Made by a program: the position numbers and the translations under genes. A stretch of 64,000 bases of DNA. Origin: Bog-473 sp963840435 (GTDB lineage: Bacteria; Actinomycetota; Acidimicrobiia; Acidimicrobiales; RAAP-2). The DNA lies in NCBI GenBank assembly GCA_963840435.1, contig CAWIYY010000001.1, forward strand, positions 124,001 through 188,000. The letters are read 5' to 3'. Shown here one piece after another: positions 8,275 through 18,500 of the stretch. Positions within the stretch are counted from its first letter, which is position 1; each line of letters opens with the position of its first letter. The notes under the pieces were generated by a model. That model was not told the DNA's origin and made no database searches. It saw nothing but the letters and a program-made list of their open reading frames with translations.

Positions 8275-9741
8275 ATGTCTTCTCATCGTGAAGCACCCGA
8301 GATCTCCAAAGATCCCGTGGCGGACAGTACCGACCTTTATGCCTTCGTCAGTCCCGATGCGCCGAGCACCGTGACGTTGATTGCCAATTACCTGCCGCTC
8401 CAAGGACCGGCGGCAGGGCCCAACTTCTACGAGTTCGGGGATGAGGTCCTCTACGAGATCCTCATTGACAACGACGGGGACGCCAAACCCGACATCTCGT
8501 TCCAGTTCCGTTTCAACACGACAATCCGGAACCAGAACACCTTCCTCTACAACACCGGCCCAATACAGTCGCTTGACAGTCCGAATTGGAACCGGGTGCA
8601 GACTTATGACCTTCAGCGTGTGGACTACCCGAGTGGAAACGTCACGGTGCTCGGTACGAATCTCCCGTGTCCACCGTGCAATGTCGGTCCACTGTCCACG
8701 CCTCGCTATGAGACCACTCTGGGAATGCCGGCCATTCAATCGCTTGGCAGCGGGATAAAGGCCTTCGCCGGCCAAAGGGCGGAGGGTTTCTACGTCGATC
8801 TGGGGGCCATCTTCGACCTCGGAACGCTGCGACCCTTCCAGGAATTGCATGCAACGTTCGGTGTCACAGGACCCCTGTCTGCAATGTCCGGAATTGACTC
8901 GACCAATACGCTCAACGTCCACTCCTTGGCATTGCAGATCCCCAAGGAACAACTCACCGCAGGTGGCATCGACCCGACCGATCCGTCGCAGCAAAGCTCG
9001 GTCATCGGGGTATGGACAGCCGCGAGCCGAAGGAAGGTGAGGTTCAATGAAGCGTTCCTCGGCCAGCCATTTGAAACTGGCCCATGGACCCAGGTGTCGC
9101 GGCTCGGCAACCCGCTCTTCAACGAGGTCATCGTCCCGATGGCCTCGAAGGACTTCTGGAACTCCAGCCAGCCTGTAAATGACAGCCAATTCGCCAAGTA
9201 CGTTTCAAATCCAGAACTGGCCAACCTTCTTCCCATTCTCTACACACCACCGTCGGCGGCCGGGCCGGCCGAGGGAGCATTCCCCAAGCTGTTTTCGTAC
9301 AACAGCGGCAGCCCGAACAGGATCGACCTTCTGGCGATCCTGTTGACTGGCATTCCGGCCGGGACGTTGTCAGTTGCGCCGACGTTCCAGAACTTCACCG
9401 GGCCGACCCAGGCCGACATGCTCCGGCTGAACATGGCGATTGGACCCTCGAGCACACCCAACACGTTGGGGTTGTTGGCCCTTGACGCAGCCGGATTTCC
9501 CAACGGCCGGCGCGTCTTCGACGACGTTGTGACGATCGAGCTTCGCTGCATCGCCGGCGTGCTGGCTCCCGGTATTGTCCCCGGGTTCCCCAACCCTGGA
9601 GACGCCGCGGCAGGAGAGATTTATGATGTCGTGAATGGGGGCACAGACACGACAGTGGGTGGCACCGAGATTTACCATTCCACGTTCCCCTATCTGGGCC
9701 GCCCCCACTCGGGGTACAACGCGCCCAGCGTCGCGTCGTGA
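8275..9741 (+). CDS. DUF4331 family protein
   Basis: A 488-residue protein of the DUF4331 family, recognisable from the opening SSHREAPEISKDPVADSTDLYAFVSPD and the FGDEVLYEILIDNDGDAKPDISFQFRF strand region. The rest is rich in Asn, Asp, Gly and Pro, as expected for an extracellular beta-rich fold. Late motifs are NGRRVFDDVVTIELRCIAG and YHSTFPYLGRPHSGYN. No signal peptide is visible at its own N-terminus, and the first residues already match the domain, so it either stays inside or leaves with a partner, such as the Tat-signal protein just upstream. The start ATG has AAAGGTGAG upstream. The next gene overlaps the stop by four bases (GTGA). Biochemical role of DUF4331 is not established. Confidence 0.85.
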   Translation: MSSHREAPEISKDPVADSTDLYAFVSPDAPSTVTLIANYLPLQGPAAGPNFYEFGDEVLYEILIDNDGDAKPDISFQFRFNTTIRNQNTFLYNTGPIQSLDSPNWNRVQTYDLQRVDYPSGNVTVLGTNLPCPPCNVGPLSTPRYETTLGMPAIQSLGSGIKAFAGQRAEGFYVDLGAIFDLGTLRPFQELHATFGVTGPLSAMSGIDSTNTLNVHSLALQIPKEQLTAGGIDPTDPSQQSSVIGVWTAASRRKVRFNEAFLGQPFETGPWTQVSRLGNPLFNEVIVPMASKDFWNSSQPVNDSQFAKYVSNPELANLLPILYTPPSAAGPAEGAFPKLFSYNSGSPNRIDLLAILLTGIPAGTLSVAPTFQNFTGPTQADMLRLNMAIGPSSTPNTLGLLALDAAGFPNGRRVFDDVVTIELRCIAGVLAPGIVPGFPNPGDAAAGEIYDVVNGGTDTTVGGTEIYHSTFPYLGRPHSGYNAPSVAS

Positions 9742-10091
9742 CGGCGCCCTCGACACACAGTCACACCCACCCAGGAACCGAGCGGCCTCCCGGTCCAAGC
9801 GAGGGAGCGGTGGTTCTCGATATCGGAGAGGGGGTGGGGGCGGCCGTGATCTACACGGACTCCGACCTAGAAGGCCAGGAGCTCGAGATTCGGCGCGCGT
9901 CGGGCGAATGGCGGGGAGTCCACACGGCCGTCAGGGAGCGAACGATCGGCGGCTCAATGCACTGCGCAGCCGTCTTCGGCTCCTTGGGCGAGGGCAACTG
10001 GGAACTCCGTGTACGCGGAAGCAGCGATGCGAAACCAGTCCTTGGCGTCTATGTGCCGGGGGGATCGGTGGTTGAGGCTCTCTGGCCTTAA
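9738..10091 (+). CDS. Small conserved hypothetical protein coupled to DUF4331
   Basis: A 117-residue protein beginning at GTG 9738, overlapping the DUF4331 stop as GTGA. After a polar His/Pro-rich leader of about 20 residues comes one beta-rich domain: GAVVLDIGEGVGAAVIY, EGQELEIRRASGEWRGVHTAVRER, then MHCAAVFGSLGEGNWELRVRG and VLGVYVPGGSVVEALWP. The pattern matches a common actinobacterial small-protein family that I recall but cannot name, in which VLDIGGxxGA and GTHTAVRER are conserved. It has no signal peptide or membrane helix, so it is probably cytoplasmic. It completes a three-gene unit with the Tat-signal protein and DUF4331. A chaperone or regulatory role is possible but is speculation. 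Confidence 0.75.
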   Translation: MTAPSTHSHTHPGTERPPGPSEGAVVLDIGEGVGAAVIYTDSDLEGQELEIRRASGEWRGVHTAVRERTIGGSMHCAAVFGSLGEGNWELRVRGSSDAKPVLGVYVPGGSVVEALWP

Positions 10092-10146
10092 GGTTCTCAG
10101 CGGGTTGTCTCTTGATATGCCGGGCACATATGTCACGGCCTCCGCT

Positions 10147-10818
10147 CTAGCGCGATGGCTTGACCAACCCGACCTGGAATGCGAACACGGCCGCTTGGAC
10201 TCTGTCTCTGAGTCCCAGCTTGGTCAAGATCCTGCCCACATGGGACTTCACGGTCGCCTCGGAGACGAAGAGATGGTCGGCGATCTCGGCGTTTGACAAA
10301 CCCTCGGCCATCTCAATAAGGACCTCGCGCTCGCGTTCAGTCAAGGCGTCCAGCTCGGTTGAAGAGTGTTCCGAGCCAGAGTCGTTCTCGGGCAATTGCC
10401 ACGCGAAGGTGTCCAGCAGCCTGCGGGTGACCCGCGGAGATACCACCGCATCGCCTCGAGCAACGACCTGTATCGCTGAGATCAATTCTGCTGGTGGAAT
10501 GTCCTTGAGCAGGAAGCCGCTCGCACCAGCCCGAAGCCCGGCGAAGGCGTACTCGTCGAGGTCGAAGGTGGTGAGGATAAGAACACGTGTCGTGGAATCG
10601 CTATGGACGATACGGGACGTCGCCTCGATCCCGTCCATGCCAGGCATCCGAACGTCCATGAGAACGACGTCAGGACGTAGTTCAGCAGTTAGGTCGACAG
10701 CCTCTTCGCCGTCTGACGCTTCACCGACAACCTCGATCTCCGGCTCTTCCTCGAGGATCATTCGAAAGCCTTTCCTCAAGAGCGCCTGATCGTCGACGAG
10801 CAGAACTCGGATGCTCAC
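10147..10818 (-). CDS. NarL/LuxR-type response regulator
   Basis: A 223-residue response regulator. The receiver domain (about 1-120) has the acidic DDQ pair, the phosphoacceptor in RPDVVLMDVRMPGMDG, the Thr switch in LILTTFDLDEY and the Lys in GFLLKDIPP. The C-terminal LuxR-type helix-turn-helix reads LTEREREVLIEMAEGLSNAEIADHLF, then VSEATVKSHVGRILTKLGLRDR. The start is GTG 10818, overlapping the kinase stop as GTGA; a longer frame to 10851 would intrude into the kinase. The cognate kinase lies directly upstream, and an ABC exporter is transcribed divergently, so the likely job is to control that exporter in response to a membrane-detected signal. Confidence 0.95.
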   Translation of the reverse strand: MSIRVLLVDDQALLRKGFRMILEEEPEIEVVGEASDGEEAVDLTAELRPDVVLMDVRMPGMDGIEATSRIVHSDSTTRVLILTTFDLDEYAFAGLRAGASGFLLKDIPPAELISAIQVVARGDAVVSPRVTRRLLDTFAWQLPENDSGSEHSSTELDALTEREREVLIEMAEGLSNAEIADHLFVSEATVKSHVGRILTKLGLRDRVQAAVFAFQVGLVKPSR

Positions 10819-12017
10819 CGGTCCGCCCTCACCCGGGCCGTTACCTCCCAACCGCCCTCCGGTCTCGGCCCAGCGGTGAGAACCCCACCGCTGAATGCAG
10901 CCCGCTCGCGCATGCCACCCAATCCGTGGCCTTCTCGGGTCGCACTCACTGTCTTGCCGTCGTCCGACACGTGTACGTCAACGAACGGCATGTCGTAGGA
11001 GAGCCTGACGTGGGCCACCGACGGCTCCTGGGCGTGTTTCAAGATGTTGGTCAGGGATTCCTGGACGATCCTGAAGACAGTGAGCTCCACCCCTGGCGGT
11101 ACATCGAATGATGCGCCCGCTTGTGCGAACTCAACATCGAGTCCGGTCGCACGCACGCCGTGCAGCAGCCGGGGTAGACCAGACAGCTGAGGCTGAGGCT
11201 CCCGATCGAAAGCAGGTTCATCCGATCGGAGCACGCCGAGAAGATGGCGCATGTCGGTCAGCGCCAGGCGACCCGTCGCCGAAACGTCCGCCATGGCCTC
11301 CTTGGCCTTGTTCGGGTGGGCGTCGGCCGTTGCCACCGCCCCGTCGGCCAAGGTGACCATGATGGAGACGCTGTGGGTGATGACGTCGTGCATCTCCCTG
11401 GCTATTCGTGATCGTTCGGTCGCTGCGGCCAGCATGGCTTGTTGTTCGCTCTCGTACTCGAGACGCCTGGTCCGCTCAACGAGCGAACCCATGTATGAAC
11501 GCCAAGTGCGAAGAGCGATGCCAATGAAGAGCGCCGCCACGAGCAAACCAGTAAGAAAGACGACGGATTTGACGATGTCCCCACCCGGGACCCATCGAAC
11601 GGATGCCAGGATCGCTCCGGCCAAGACGACAACAGCTCCGAGGAGGGCGCGTTTGGGAGTCGCATGAACGGCCAATGTGAACAGGGCCACGAGGAGTGCG
11701 ATATCGGCAGGTAGCGGAACCGAAATCATCCATTGAACAAAGGCCACCCCGGCAATCAGTGAGAAGACCAGCGACGGAGCCTGCCGGCGCCAGATCAGTG
11801 GAAGGATCAATGCAACCTGAAACAGAATTTCATTCCGTCCCTGCTGCACAAACCCACCCGGGAGCGTGAGGCAGGCGATGAGGAGCAAGACCACAACGCC
11901 GGTGTCGCTCCACAACTGATGGCCGGCGTCCCAGTCTCGGATCCGGTTCCACCAGACCTTGATTCGCTCAACGTGCCATTCGGAAACGATTGGTCGATCC
12001 GTAGTCGAGATCGTCAT
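10815..12017 (-). CDS. Sensor histidine kinase (HisKA_3 type)
   Basis: A 400-residue membrane kinase pairing with the NarL-type regulator downstream. After about 40 cytoplasmic residues there are roughly six hydrophobic segments (for example TGVVVLLLIACLTLPGGF and ALLVALFTLAVHAT) with little extracellular sequence, so it probably senses within or near the membrane. The dimerisation helix carries the phospho-His in ERSRIAREMHDVITHSVSIM. The ATP-binding domain has the N box (ESLTNILKHAQEPSVAHV) and the G box (EGHGLGGMRERAAFSGG). I start it at ATG 12017; the earlier ATG at 12110 adds a poorly composed leader into the divergent promoter region. The stop overlaps the regulator start. Confidence 0.92.
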   Translation of the reverse strand: MTISTTDRPIVSEWHVERIKVWWNRIRDWDAGHQLWSDTGVVVLLLIACLTLPGGFVQQGRNEILFQVALILPLIWRRQAPSLVFSLIAGVAFVQWMISVPLPADIALLVALFTLAVHATPKRALLGAVVVLAGAILASVRWVPGGDIVKSVVFLTGLLVAALFIGIALRTWRSYMGSLVERTRRLEYESEQQAMLAAATERSRIAREMHDVITHSVSIMVTLADGAVATADAHPNKAKEAMADVSATGRLALTDMRHLLGVLRSDEPAFDREPQPQLSGLPRLLHGVRATGLDVEFAQAGASFDVPPGVELTVFRIVQESLTNILKHAQEPSVAHVRLSYDMPFVDVHVSDDGKTVSATREGHGLGGMRERAAFSGGVLTAGPRPEGGWEVTARVRADR

Positions 12018-12156
12018 GGCCTCATTGTCGCGTGCGAGGCTGAAGGGTTGTACTCGCCAAAAGGATGAGTCCGCAGATGGGGAAATCATCCCTGGGCAGG
12101 TCGACAACAATCGGACGAATTCCTACATTTCGACCCATGCTTGCCCCTCGGAACAG

Positions 12157-13131
12157 ATGCGTCCTATGACCACCGATGTACCCGCGTTTGCGGTGGTCAC
12201 GACCGGTCTGACGAAGAACTTCGGCGATCGGAAGGTCGTCGACAGCCTGGACCTCACGATCCCGAGCGGGTCCGTGTGCGGGTTCGTGGGCCCAAACGGC
12301 GCCGGCAAGACCACGACCATCCGAATGCTCTTGGGGCTGATCCGTCCGTCCAGCGGTCAAGGTCAAATCCTCTCCGGGGACATTCACGATCCGCCCTCCT
12401 ATCTGGACCGGGTTGGGGCCCTCATCGAATCTCCCGCCTTCTATCCGCCATTGAGCGGACGGGACAACCTTCTGGCCCTCACCCGCCTGGGACAATTACC
12501 GTCTTCATCGATTGACGATGCGTTGGAGCGAGTTGGATTGGCCGACCGCGCCGCAGACCGATTCAGCCGATATTCGTTAGGCATGAAGCAACGACTGGGC
12601 ATCGCCGCCGCTTTAGTGGCCGATCCTGCCTTGCTCATCCTGGACGAGCCGACCAACGGCCTGGACCCAGCGGGAATTGTTGAAATGCGAAGTCTCATTC
12701 GGTCTTTGGCCGACCAGGGCATGACGCTCTTCGTCTCAAGCCATCTTCTCTCCGAGATCGAGCACATCTGTGATCACGTGGTGATGATCCGAGATGGGCG
12801 GAGTGTTTTCCAGGGATCTGTTGCCGAGCTCCGCGGTCTGCGCACGGCGGAACTCGTACTGCGACCTGAAGATCCAGGTCAGCTCGGCCTCTTGGCTCAA
12901 CTGATTCGGGATCGGGGTCAGGAGGCAGAGGTTGAGGAGGCAACGAGATCTGTGGTCGTCACCGACAGTAGCTCGATGGCTGGAGAGCTGAATCGACTGG
13001 CCTTCGAGTCGGGCGTGATTATCAATCACTTGGCCGAGCGCGAGCGGAGTCTCGAGGAGGCATACTTCGCCCTTACCGGTACCCACTCGGGCGATGTCGA
13101 AGACAGCGGCGCCTTGGGGGTGATCCGATGA
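12157..13131 (+). CDS. ABC transporter ATP-binding protein
   Basis: A 324-residue ATPase of the drug-export/CcmA type. Walker A is GPNGAGKTT, the signature region is SRYSLGMKQRLGIAAAL, Walker B is PALLILDEPTNGLDP, and the switch His is in LFVSSHLLSE. The C-terminal 90 residues form the accessory domain seen in this exporter group. Starts at ATG 12157 or ATG 12166 are both possible; neither has a strong ribosome binding site, and a frame beginning at 11959 would overlap the divergent kinase. It is coupled to its permease by ATGA. The divergent two-component system suggests signal-dependent expression of the exporter from the 140-base shared promoter region. Confidence 0.92.
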   Translation: MRPMTTDVPAFAVVTTGLTKNFGDRKVVDSLDLTIPSGSVCGFVGPNGAGKTTTIRMLLGLIRPSSGQGQILSGDIHDPPSYLDRVGALIESPAFYPPLSGRDNLLALTRLGQLPSSSIDDALERVGLADRAADRFSRYSLGMKQRLGIAAALVADPALLILDEPTNGLDPAGIVEMRSLIRSLADQGMTLFVSSHLLSEIEHICDHVVMIRDGRSVFQGSVAELRGLRTAELVLRPEDPGQLGLLAQLIRDRGQEAEVEEATRSVVVTDSSSMAGELNRLAFESGVIINHLAERERSLEEAYFALTGTHSGDVEDSGALGVIR

Positions 13132-13913
13132 TCGTTGCCGCGTTCCGTAGTGAATGGGTAAAGCTGAGGCGACCGAACCTTTTGCTAGGAAGTTACGTCG
13201 GTCTGGCCCTTGCTGCATCCCTCTTTGCCATCCTCCTCTTCGCACAGGCTCCAGTTACAGGTAATGGCGGGGGACTCCCGAGCCTCACTCAGCTCGCGCA
13301 ACCGAACGGGCTGATACACGGTGTCAACCGAGCGGCCGTACTTCTCGGTATCGTCGCGTTCGGGATCGCCGCTACTCAGATCGCCAGTGAATACAGTCTC
13401 GGAACTCTTCGCCAACTACTTGTCCGCCAACCGAGACGTCCGATCCTCTTGGCTGGCAAGTTTCTGGCGGTGATCACTTTCATGGTCGGCGCTGTGGTGT
13501 TCTCGTCGATGGTTGCTACCGTCGCTTCGTTCGTCATGGCCCATGCCCGCCACGTACCCACGGCCGCTTGGACCTCAGGTGCCGGAATCAGCGACTTGAC
13601 GCGAGCACTCGGAGACCTACTTTTGGCCACGGTGGGGTTCACTACCTTCGGTCTTGTGGTTGGCCTACTTTTCCGGTCTTCGGTCACCGCTGTGATCGTC
13701 GGCTTCGCCTATTTGATTCCGGTTGAGGCTGTCGTGGTTCGGATAGCGCCGCATGCGGCTACCTGGCTGCCGGGTCAACTGCTCCAAGCCGTAGCGGCGG
13801 GTGGTCTGTCACCGGACGGGTTTGCCCACTCGTTGATTCTCAGTACCGTGTATCTCGTGATAGCAGCGGCGGCGGCGACCGCAGTCTTCGTCCGCAGGGA
13901 CGTCACAGCGTGA
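13128..13913 (+). CDS. ABC transporter permease
   Basis: A 261-residue integral membrane protein, the partner of the ATPase just upstream (ATGA overlap). It has about six transmembrane segments, beginning with a cytoplasmic amphipathic start MIVAAFRSEWVKLRRPNLLLGSY and a first helix around 20-40. Others include IVAFGIAATQIASEYSLGTL, FLAVITFMVGAVVFSSMVATVASF, DLLLATVGFTTFGLVVGLLF and LVIAAAAATAVFV. The SEYSLGTLRQLLVRQPRR element matches the ABC-2 family coupling region. Substrate is unknown; antimicrobials or membrane-active compounds are typical for this arrangement. Confidence 0.9.
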   Translation: MIVAAFRSEWVKLRRPNLLLGSYVGLALAASLFAILLFAQAPVTGNGGGLPSLTQLAQPNGLIHGVNRAAVLLGIVAFGIAATQIASEYSLGTLRQLLVRQPRRPILLAGKFLAVITFMVGAVVFSSMVATVASFVMAHARHVPTAAWTSGAGISDLTRALGDLLLATVGFTTFGLVVGLLFRSSVTAVIVGFAYLIPVEAVVVRIAPHAATWLPGQLLQAVAAGGLSPDGFAHSLILSTVYLVIAAAAATAVFVRRDVTA

Positions 13914-14137
13914 GTGTCTGCTTTATTCGCCGCCCGTCACTGCAGATCGAGTTACGCGGACGTGTTCAGGATCGGCCCTGATGCGCGTTATCGCATCTGA
14001 AGCCGCGGTTTTGAGGTACGCCGGCGCGACCCCCTTCCCGGAGAAGAGACACACTGGACCAGCGAGCCCTGTTCCCACATTGTCCTTGTGGAAGCGATGG
14101 GTCGAGTCGAGACCTGGAAAGGATCGGACTCTGCAAA

Positions 14138-15028
14138 ATGACCAGATCCATGGGTGACCCCACTGAAGGGACTGCAGGTCCATCGCGCTCGCCGAAGGTC
14201 AGTCAGCACGCCAGCGGAACCGTACCGGTGCTTCGGTCAGTCTTCCCTGCACCGATTGCCGCCAAGGTACCCGAGGTCATCGCCTTGTTCTGGGTCGTCA
14301 AGATCCTGACAACGGCTGGCGGTGAAGCCACATCGGACTACTTCAAAACCTGGGGGAACATTGGCGGAGGTGGCACCGAGCTTCTGCTTTTCGCCATCGG
14401 TCTGGTCCTGCAGTTCGCCACCCGCCGTTACCGGGCATTTGCATATTGGTTCCTCGCCTACGCCATCGCGATCTTCGGGACTGGCGTATCTGACTTTCTC
14501 CATCTCGATGTTGGTATCCCATACGCGGGCACAACTGTGCTGTGGGCGGCGATTCTGGCCACGATATTTCTTGTGTGGTACCGGATGGAGGGAACGCTCT
14601 CCATCCACAGCATCACGACACAGCGACGAGAGAGCTTCTACTGGGCGACGGTGTTCGCGACGTTTGCACTCGGGACCGCGCTCGGAGACTTCACTGCGAC
14701 CGCGCTCGGCTTGGGGTATCTGGCGTCGGGAATTCTGTTTGGTGTGGCCATCCTCATTCCTGCGGTGGCCTGGTGGAGATTCAATCTGAATGCTGTGGTC
14801 GCGTTCTGGTGCGCGTACGTCCTGACCCGCCCTCTCGGGGCGTCATTTGCCGACTACATCAGTAAGCCGGCCAGCCTGAGCGGAATCGGGTTCGGAGACG
14901 GGCCCACAGCACTTGTGTTCACCATTGCCGTTGCAGCACTCGTGCTCTATCTGGCCCTTGTGCGACCTGACATCCAGCGTCCCGGCAGCGGGTTGGAACC
15001 CCCAGATCAAAGCCATCCACGTCGTTGA
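14138..15028 (+). CDS. COG4705-type integral membrane protein
   Basis: A 296-residue polytopic protein of the uncharacterised COG4705 group, recognised by KVPEVIALFWVVKILTTAGGEATSDYF near the start. The same Pro-Glu/Lys-Thr-Gly-Glu pattern is half-repeated later as TVFATFALGTALGDFTAT. About eight transmembrane helices cover residues 45-275; the first 30 residues and the last 20 are polar. The internal resemblance between the first and second halves suggests an inverted or tandem structural repeat. A weak GGAAAGGAT site lies about 13 bases before ATG 14138; ATG 14150 is an alternative. It stands alone between two spacers. Transport is the likely role, with no evidence for substrate. Confidence 0.75.
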   Translation: MTRSMGDPTEGTAGPSRSPKVSQHASGTVPVLRSVFPAPIAAKVPEVIALFWVVKILTTAGGEATSDYFKTWGNIGGGGTELLLFAIGLVLQFATRRYRAFAYWFLAYAIAIFGTGVSDFLHLDVGIPYAGTTVLWAAILATIFLVWYRMEGTLSIHSITTQRRESFYWATVFATFALGTALGDFTATALGLGYLASGILFGVAILIPAVAWWRFNLNAVVAFWCAYVLTRPLGASFADYISKPASLSGIGFGDGPTALVFTIAVAALVLYLALVRPDIQRPGSGLEPPDQSHPRR

Positions 15029-15591
15029 CTACGGTTCCTGTGTTGGCCGTCATCAGAATCCGCCCTCTCTCGCCATCTCGAAATGCGCCCCGGACACAAC
15101 CCTGACCTGCACCATCCCTCCGGAGGCCGGAGAGCATCCCCGAGCCAGGTAAGACGCGACCGGCGGTCCAACCTTGACCCGATCCCCTCACCAAGGGTTT
15201 CGATGAGCCGATCCCGCGCAATGGAGTTTTCGGGTGGTGGTGGAGGATGACCGATCGCCGCTAGGTCATACGTAGTATCACCGGAAGGGCGACTCGGAGT
15301 CGGTTTGTCGACCAGGAGAAGTTTCCATCTGAGCCCTTATCCGGAGGTTCCGTTGAGGCAACGAAACAGGCGGCACCTGGAGGAACAGGTCCTCGTTTGC
15401 CCTCCAGCGGTCACAACCTCCTCATATGGTTCAGTCAGATCTGGACCCTTTCGAGTTCTGCCCGCGACCAGGGCGCGGTCACGCGGCCAGGGTCAGACGG
15501 ACGGTGCCAGTCATTCAATTCAGTCCGGCGGTGATCTGCACGAACCTTGCTCCGCATCGACCACCATCAGAGTCAGGGAACACGCCATCAA
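15029..15591. other. Spacer before the SNF2 helicase
   Basis: About 560 bases without a credible gene: the frames present have Arg/Ser/Pro-rich, protein-unlike composition. No RNA gene or repeat was recognised. It must hold the promoter of the helicase gene, but no clear -35/-10 pair stood out. Confidence 0.45.
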
Positions 15592-18500
15592 GTGATCACG
15601 TCCGCAGACGCAAAGGTGTTGGAGAGATTGGTCGGAACGGCAACCTTTGCACGCGGCAGTGACTATGCACGGTCCGGTGCGGTCAGAAAGCGCACGTGGA
15701 GCCCCGGTGGTACCCATGTGGTCGGCGAGGTTCAAGGCGGGGAACGCCGGCCCTACGTGGCCACGGTTACCTTGACCCGGTCGCGATCCAAAGAGCTCTC
15801 CGCGTTTGAGGCCACATGTACCTGCCCGGTCGGTGTGAACTGCAAGCATGCGGTGGCGCTCGTCCTTGCCGAGGAATCCTCGGTGCATCCCGGTCAGGTT
15901 CCTCGGCTCACGCTCGTTCGGGGCGACACCGCACGAGTTCCGCCGGCTCGGCGTGACGGACCCATCCGACCAGTCGATCAGGTCTCCGACCAGACCGACT
16001 GGAAGCTTCCCTTGGAGATTCTGTTGGACTCTGATGGGGGAGAGCCAATGGAGTCCGGCGATACCGACGTTGGGCTCCAGTTTGAGCTGGTCTTGGATCC
16101 GGGCGGCGCAGGAATCCGGGTTCGACCGGTGACACCCGGTGCGAACGGCAATTGGGTGAGAACCAGGATTTCATGGTCGAGTCTCGACTACTACCGCTAT
16201 GGGGCGAGGCGCACGCCTCAAGCTGCCGAGCGGCTCGCCTTGGTCAAGGAGTTGCTGGCGCTCAGCCGTCTTGACAGTCGTCGCCCCCTCTATGGCCATT
16301 CCGACGACGTGGTGCGACTCGAGACCATTAACAGCCGGAGATTGTGGGACCTCATCGGCGAAGCCAGAGCCCTGGGGCTCCCGTTGGTGCAGTCTGGACG
16401 TCAGTCGCGGCCGATTGCCTTCGTCCCTGGAGCTGCCGATGTGACCATTGACGTCACCCGCTCGGAAGCGGGCCTGAGGGTCGAGCCGCGTATTGCGATT
16501 GAAGGCCAACGGATCCCGCTCCAGCAGTCCATGTTGATCGGCAGTCCAGCCCATGGCATCGCGTGGTGGGACGAGTCAAGAACCGTCGACCGCGCGTCGC
16601 CACCATCGGGACTTGGGCTAGCGGCGCTGGCCACGCCGGTGGACGACAGCCTGCGCGCCTTTCTCAGAACGGCAGCCGTCGACGTCCCAAACCACGATGA
16701 GAAGCGGTTCTTGCGTGCGTTCGTTCCCAGGCTCCGTCGACGAGTGGAGGTGGCATCGAGCGACGGATCCGTCGAACTGCCAGAGGTTCGACGGTCCACA
16801 GTGCTCCTTACTATCAGTGCAGGCGACGATCACCGTCTCGAGTTTGCGTGGGCCAGGAGCGCTGAAGGTCAGGAGTGGCGAGAAGAATTGTGGGGTGTCG
16901 CCAGCAGAGACCATCGACGATCGGCCGAGGACTCGATCGTAGAAGCCGCGTCTGCCGTCGTCCGATCCGTTCCAGAGATGTTCGAGATTTCGCGCCGCGG
17001 TTATCGCCTGGCGTCGGAGTCCCGGCTAGAGGGTATGGCGGCCGTTCGTTTCATGACCGACCTGCTGCCGGCGCTCGAAGCGATCGACGGCATCGAGGTC
17101 GAGCGGATCGGCGCGTTGCCGGACTACAAGGAGGCTGCGGCTGCCCCTGTGGTGAGCCTGGGCGGTACCAATTCGGCCGACAATGACTGGTTCGACCTGA
17201 CGATCACGGTGACAGTCAGCGGTGAGGAAGTGCCGTTTGCCGAGCTGTTTGTCGCTTTAGCCGGCGGGCAGTCGCACCTGATCCTGCCATCGGGTACCTA
17301 CTTCTCGCTCGATCGAGAGGAGCTGCGAGAACTGGCTCAGCTGATCAGCGAAGCTCGCGGGTTGCGTGACGATCCAGGTGACGGGGTTCGCCTGAGCCGG
17401 TTCCAGGCGAGTCTGTGGGAAGACTTCCAACGCCTCGGGGTGGTTTCCGCCCAGGCGAGCAGGTGGGAGGATTCAGTACGCGCCCTTGTGGGTGCCGACG
17501 ATCGGGAGGAGCACGGCCCACCTGTCTCGTTGCGCGCCACTCTTAGGCCGTATCAGCACACTGGATTCAACTGGCTGACCTTTCTCTATGAACGTCAGCT
17601 CGGCGGTGTTCTGGCCGACGACATGGGGCTTGGCAAGACCCTCCAGGCGCTGGCTTTGATCTGTCACATCAAAGAACTTGGACTTCAGAAGGATCCCTTC
17701 CTGATTGTGGCGCCCACGAGCGTCGTAGGTAACTGGCTCTCGGAGTGCCGCCGGTTTGCTCCGAACCTGAATGTCACCACAGTCACCGAGACTGGTCGCC
17801 GGCGGGGCACGACGGTCAAGGAAGTGGCCGAAGAGGTCGATGTCGTCGTCACTTCCTACAGTCTCTTTCGGTTGGAATACGACGAGTACGCCGCAGCCGG
17901 TTGGGCTGGGCTTTTTCTCGACGAGGCGCAGTTCGCAAAGAACCGGCTATCTCAGACCTATCAGCGCGCAAAGACGCTGCCGGTCTCCTTCAAAGTGGCC
18001 ATGAGCGGGACGCCAATTGAAAACAACCTCATGGAGCTTTGGTCGTTGCTTTCTATTGCCGCTCCGGGTTTGTTCCCCAATCCCGACCGATTTGCGGAGT
18101 ATTACAGGGCGCCCATAGAGAAGGGAGACAACTCGGAGCGACTGGACCAGCTTCGTCGACGGATCCGTCCCCTTATGCTGCGGCGCACCAAAGAGCAAGT
18201 GGCAAACGACCTGCCTGACAAGCAGGAGCAGGTCCTTGAACTCGACCTCAGTCCCAGGCACAAGAAGGTGTACCAAACGTATCTGCAACGCGAGCGACAG
18301 AAGGTTCTTGGACTCCTCGACGAGATGACGAAGAACCGTTTCGAGATCTTCCGCTCGCTCACGCTGCTCCGCCAAGCCAGCCTCGACGTGTCGCTGATCG
18401 ATACGAAGCACGAAGGAGTGCCGTCGACCAAGCTCGATGCGCTTATGGAGATGCTCGACGACATCGTGAGCGATGGCCACCGAGTACTTGTGTTCAGCCA

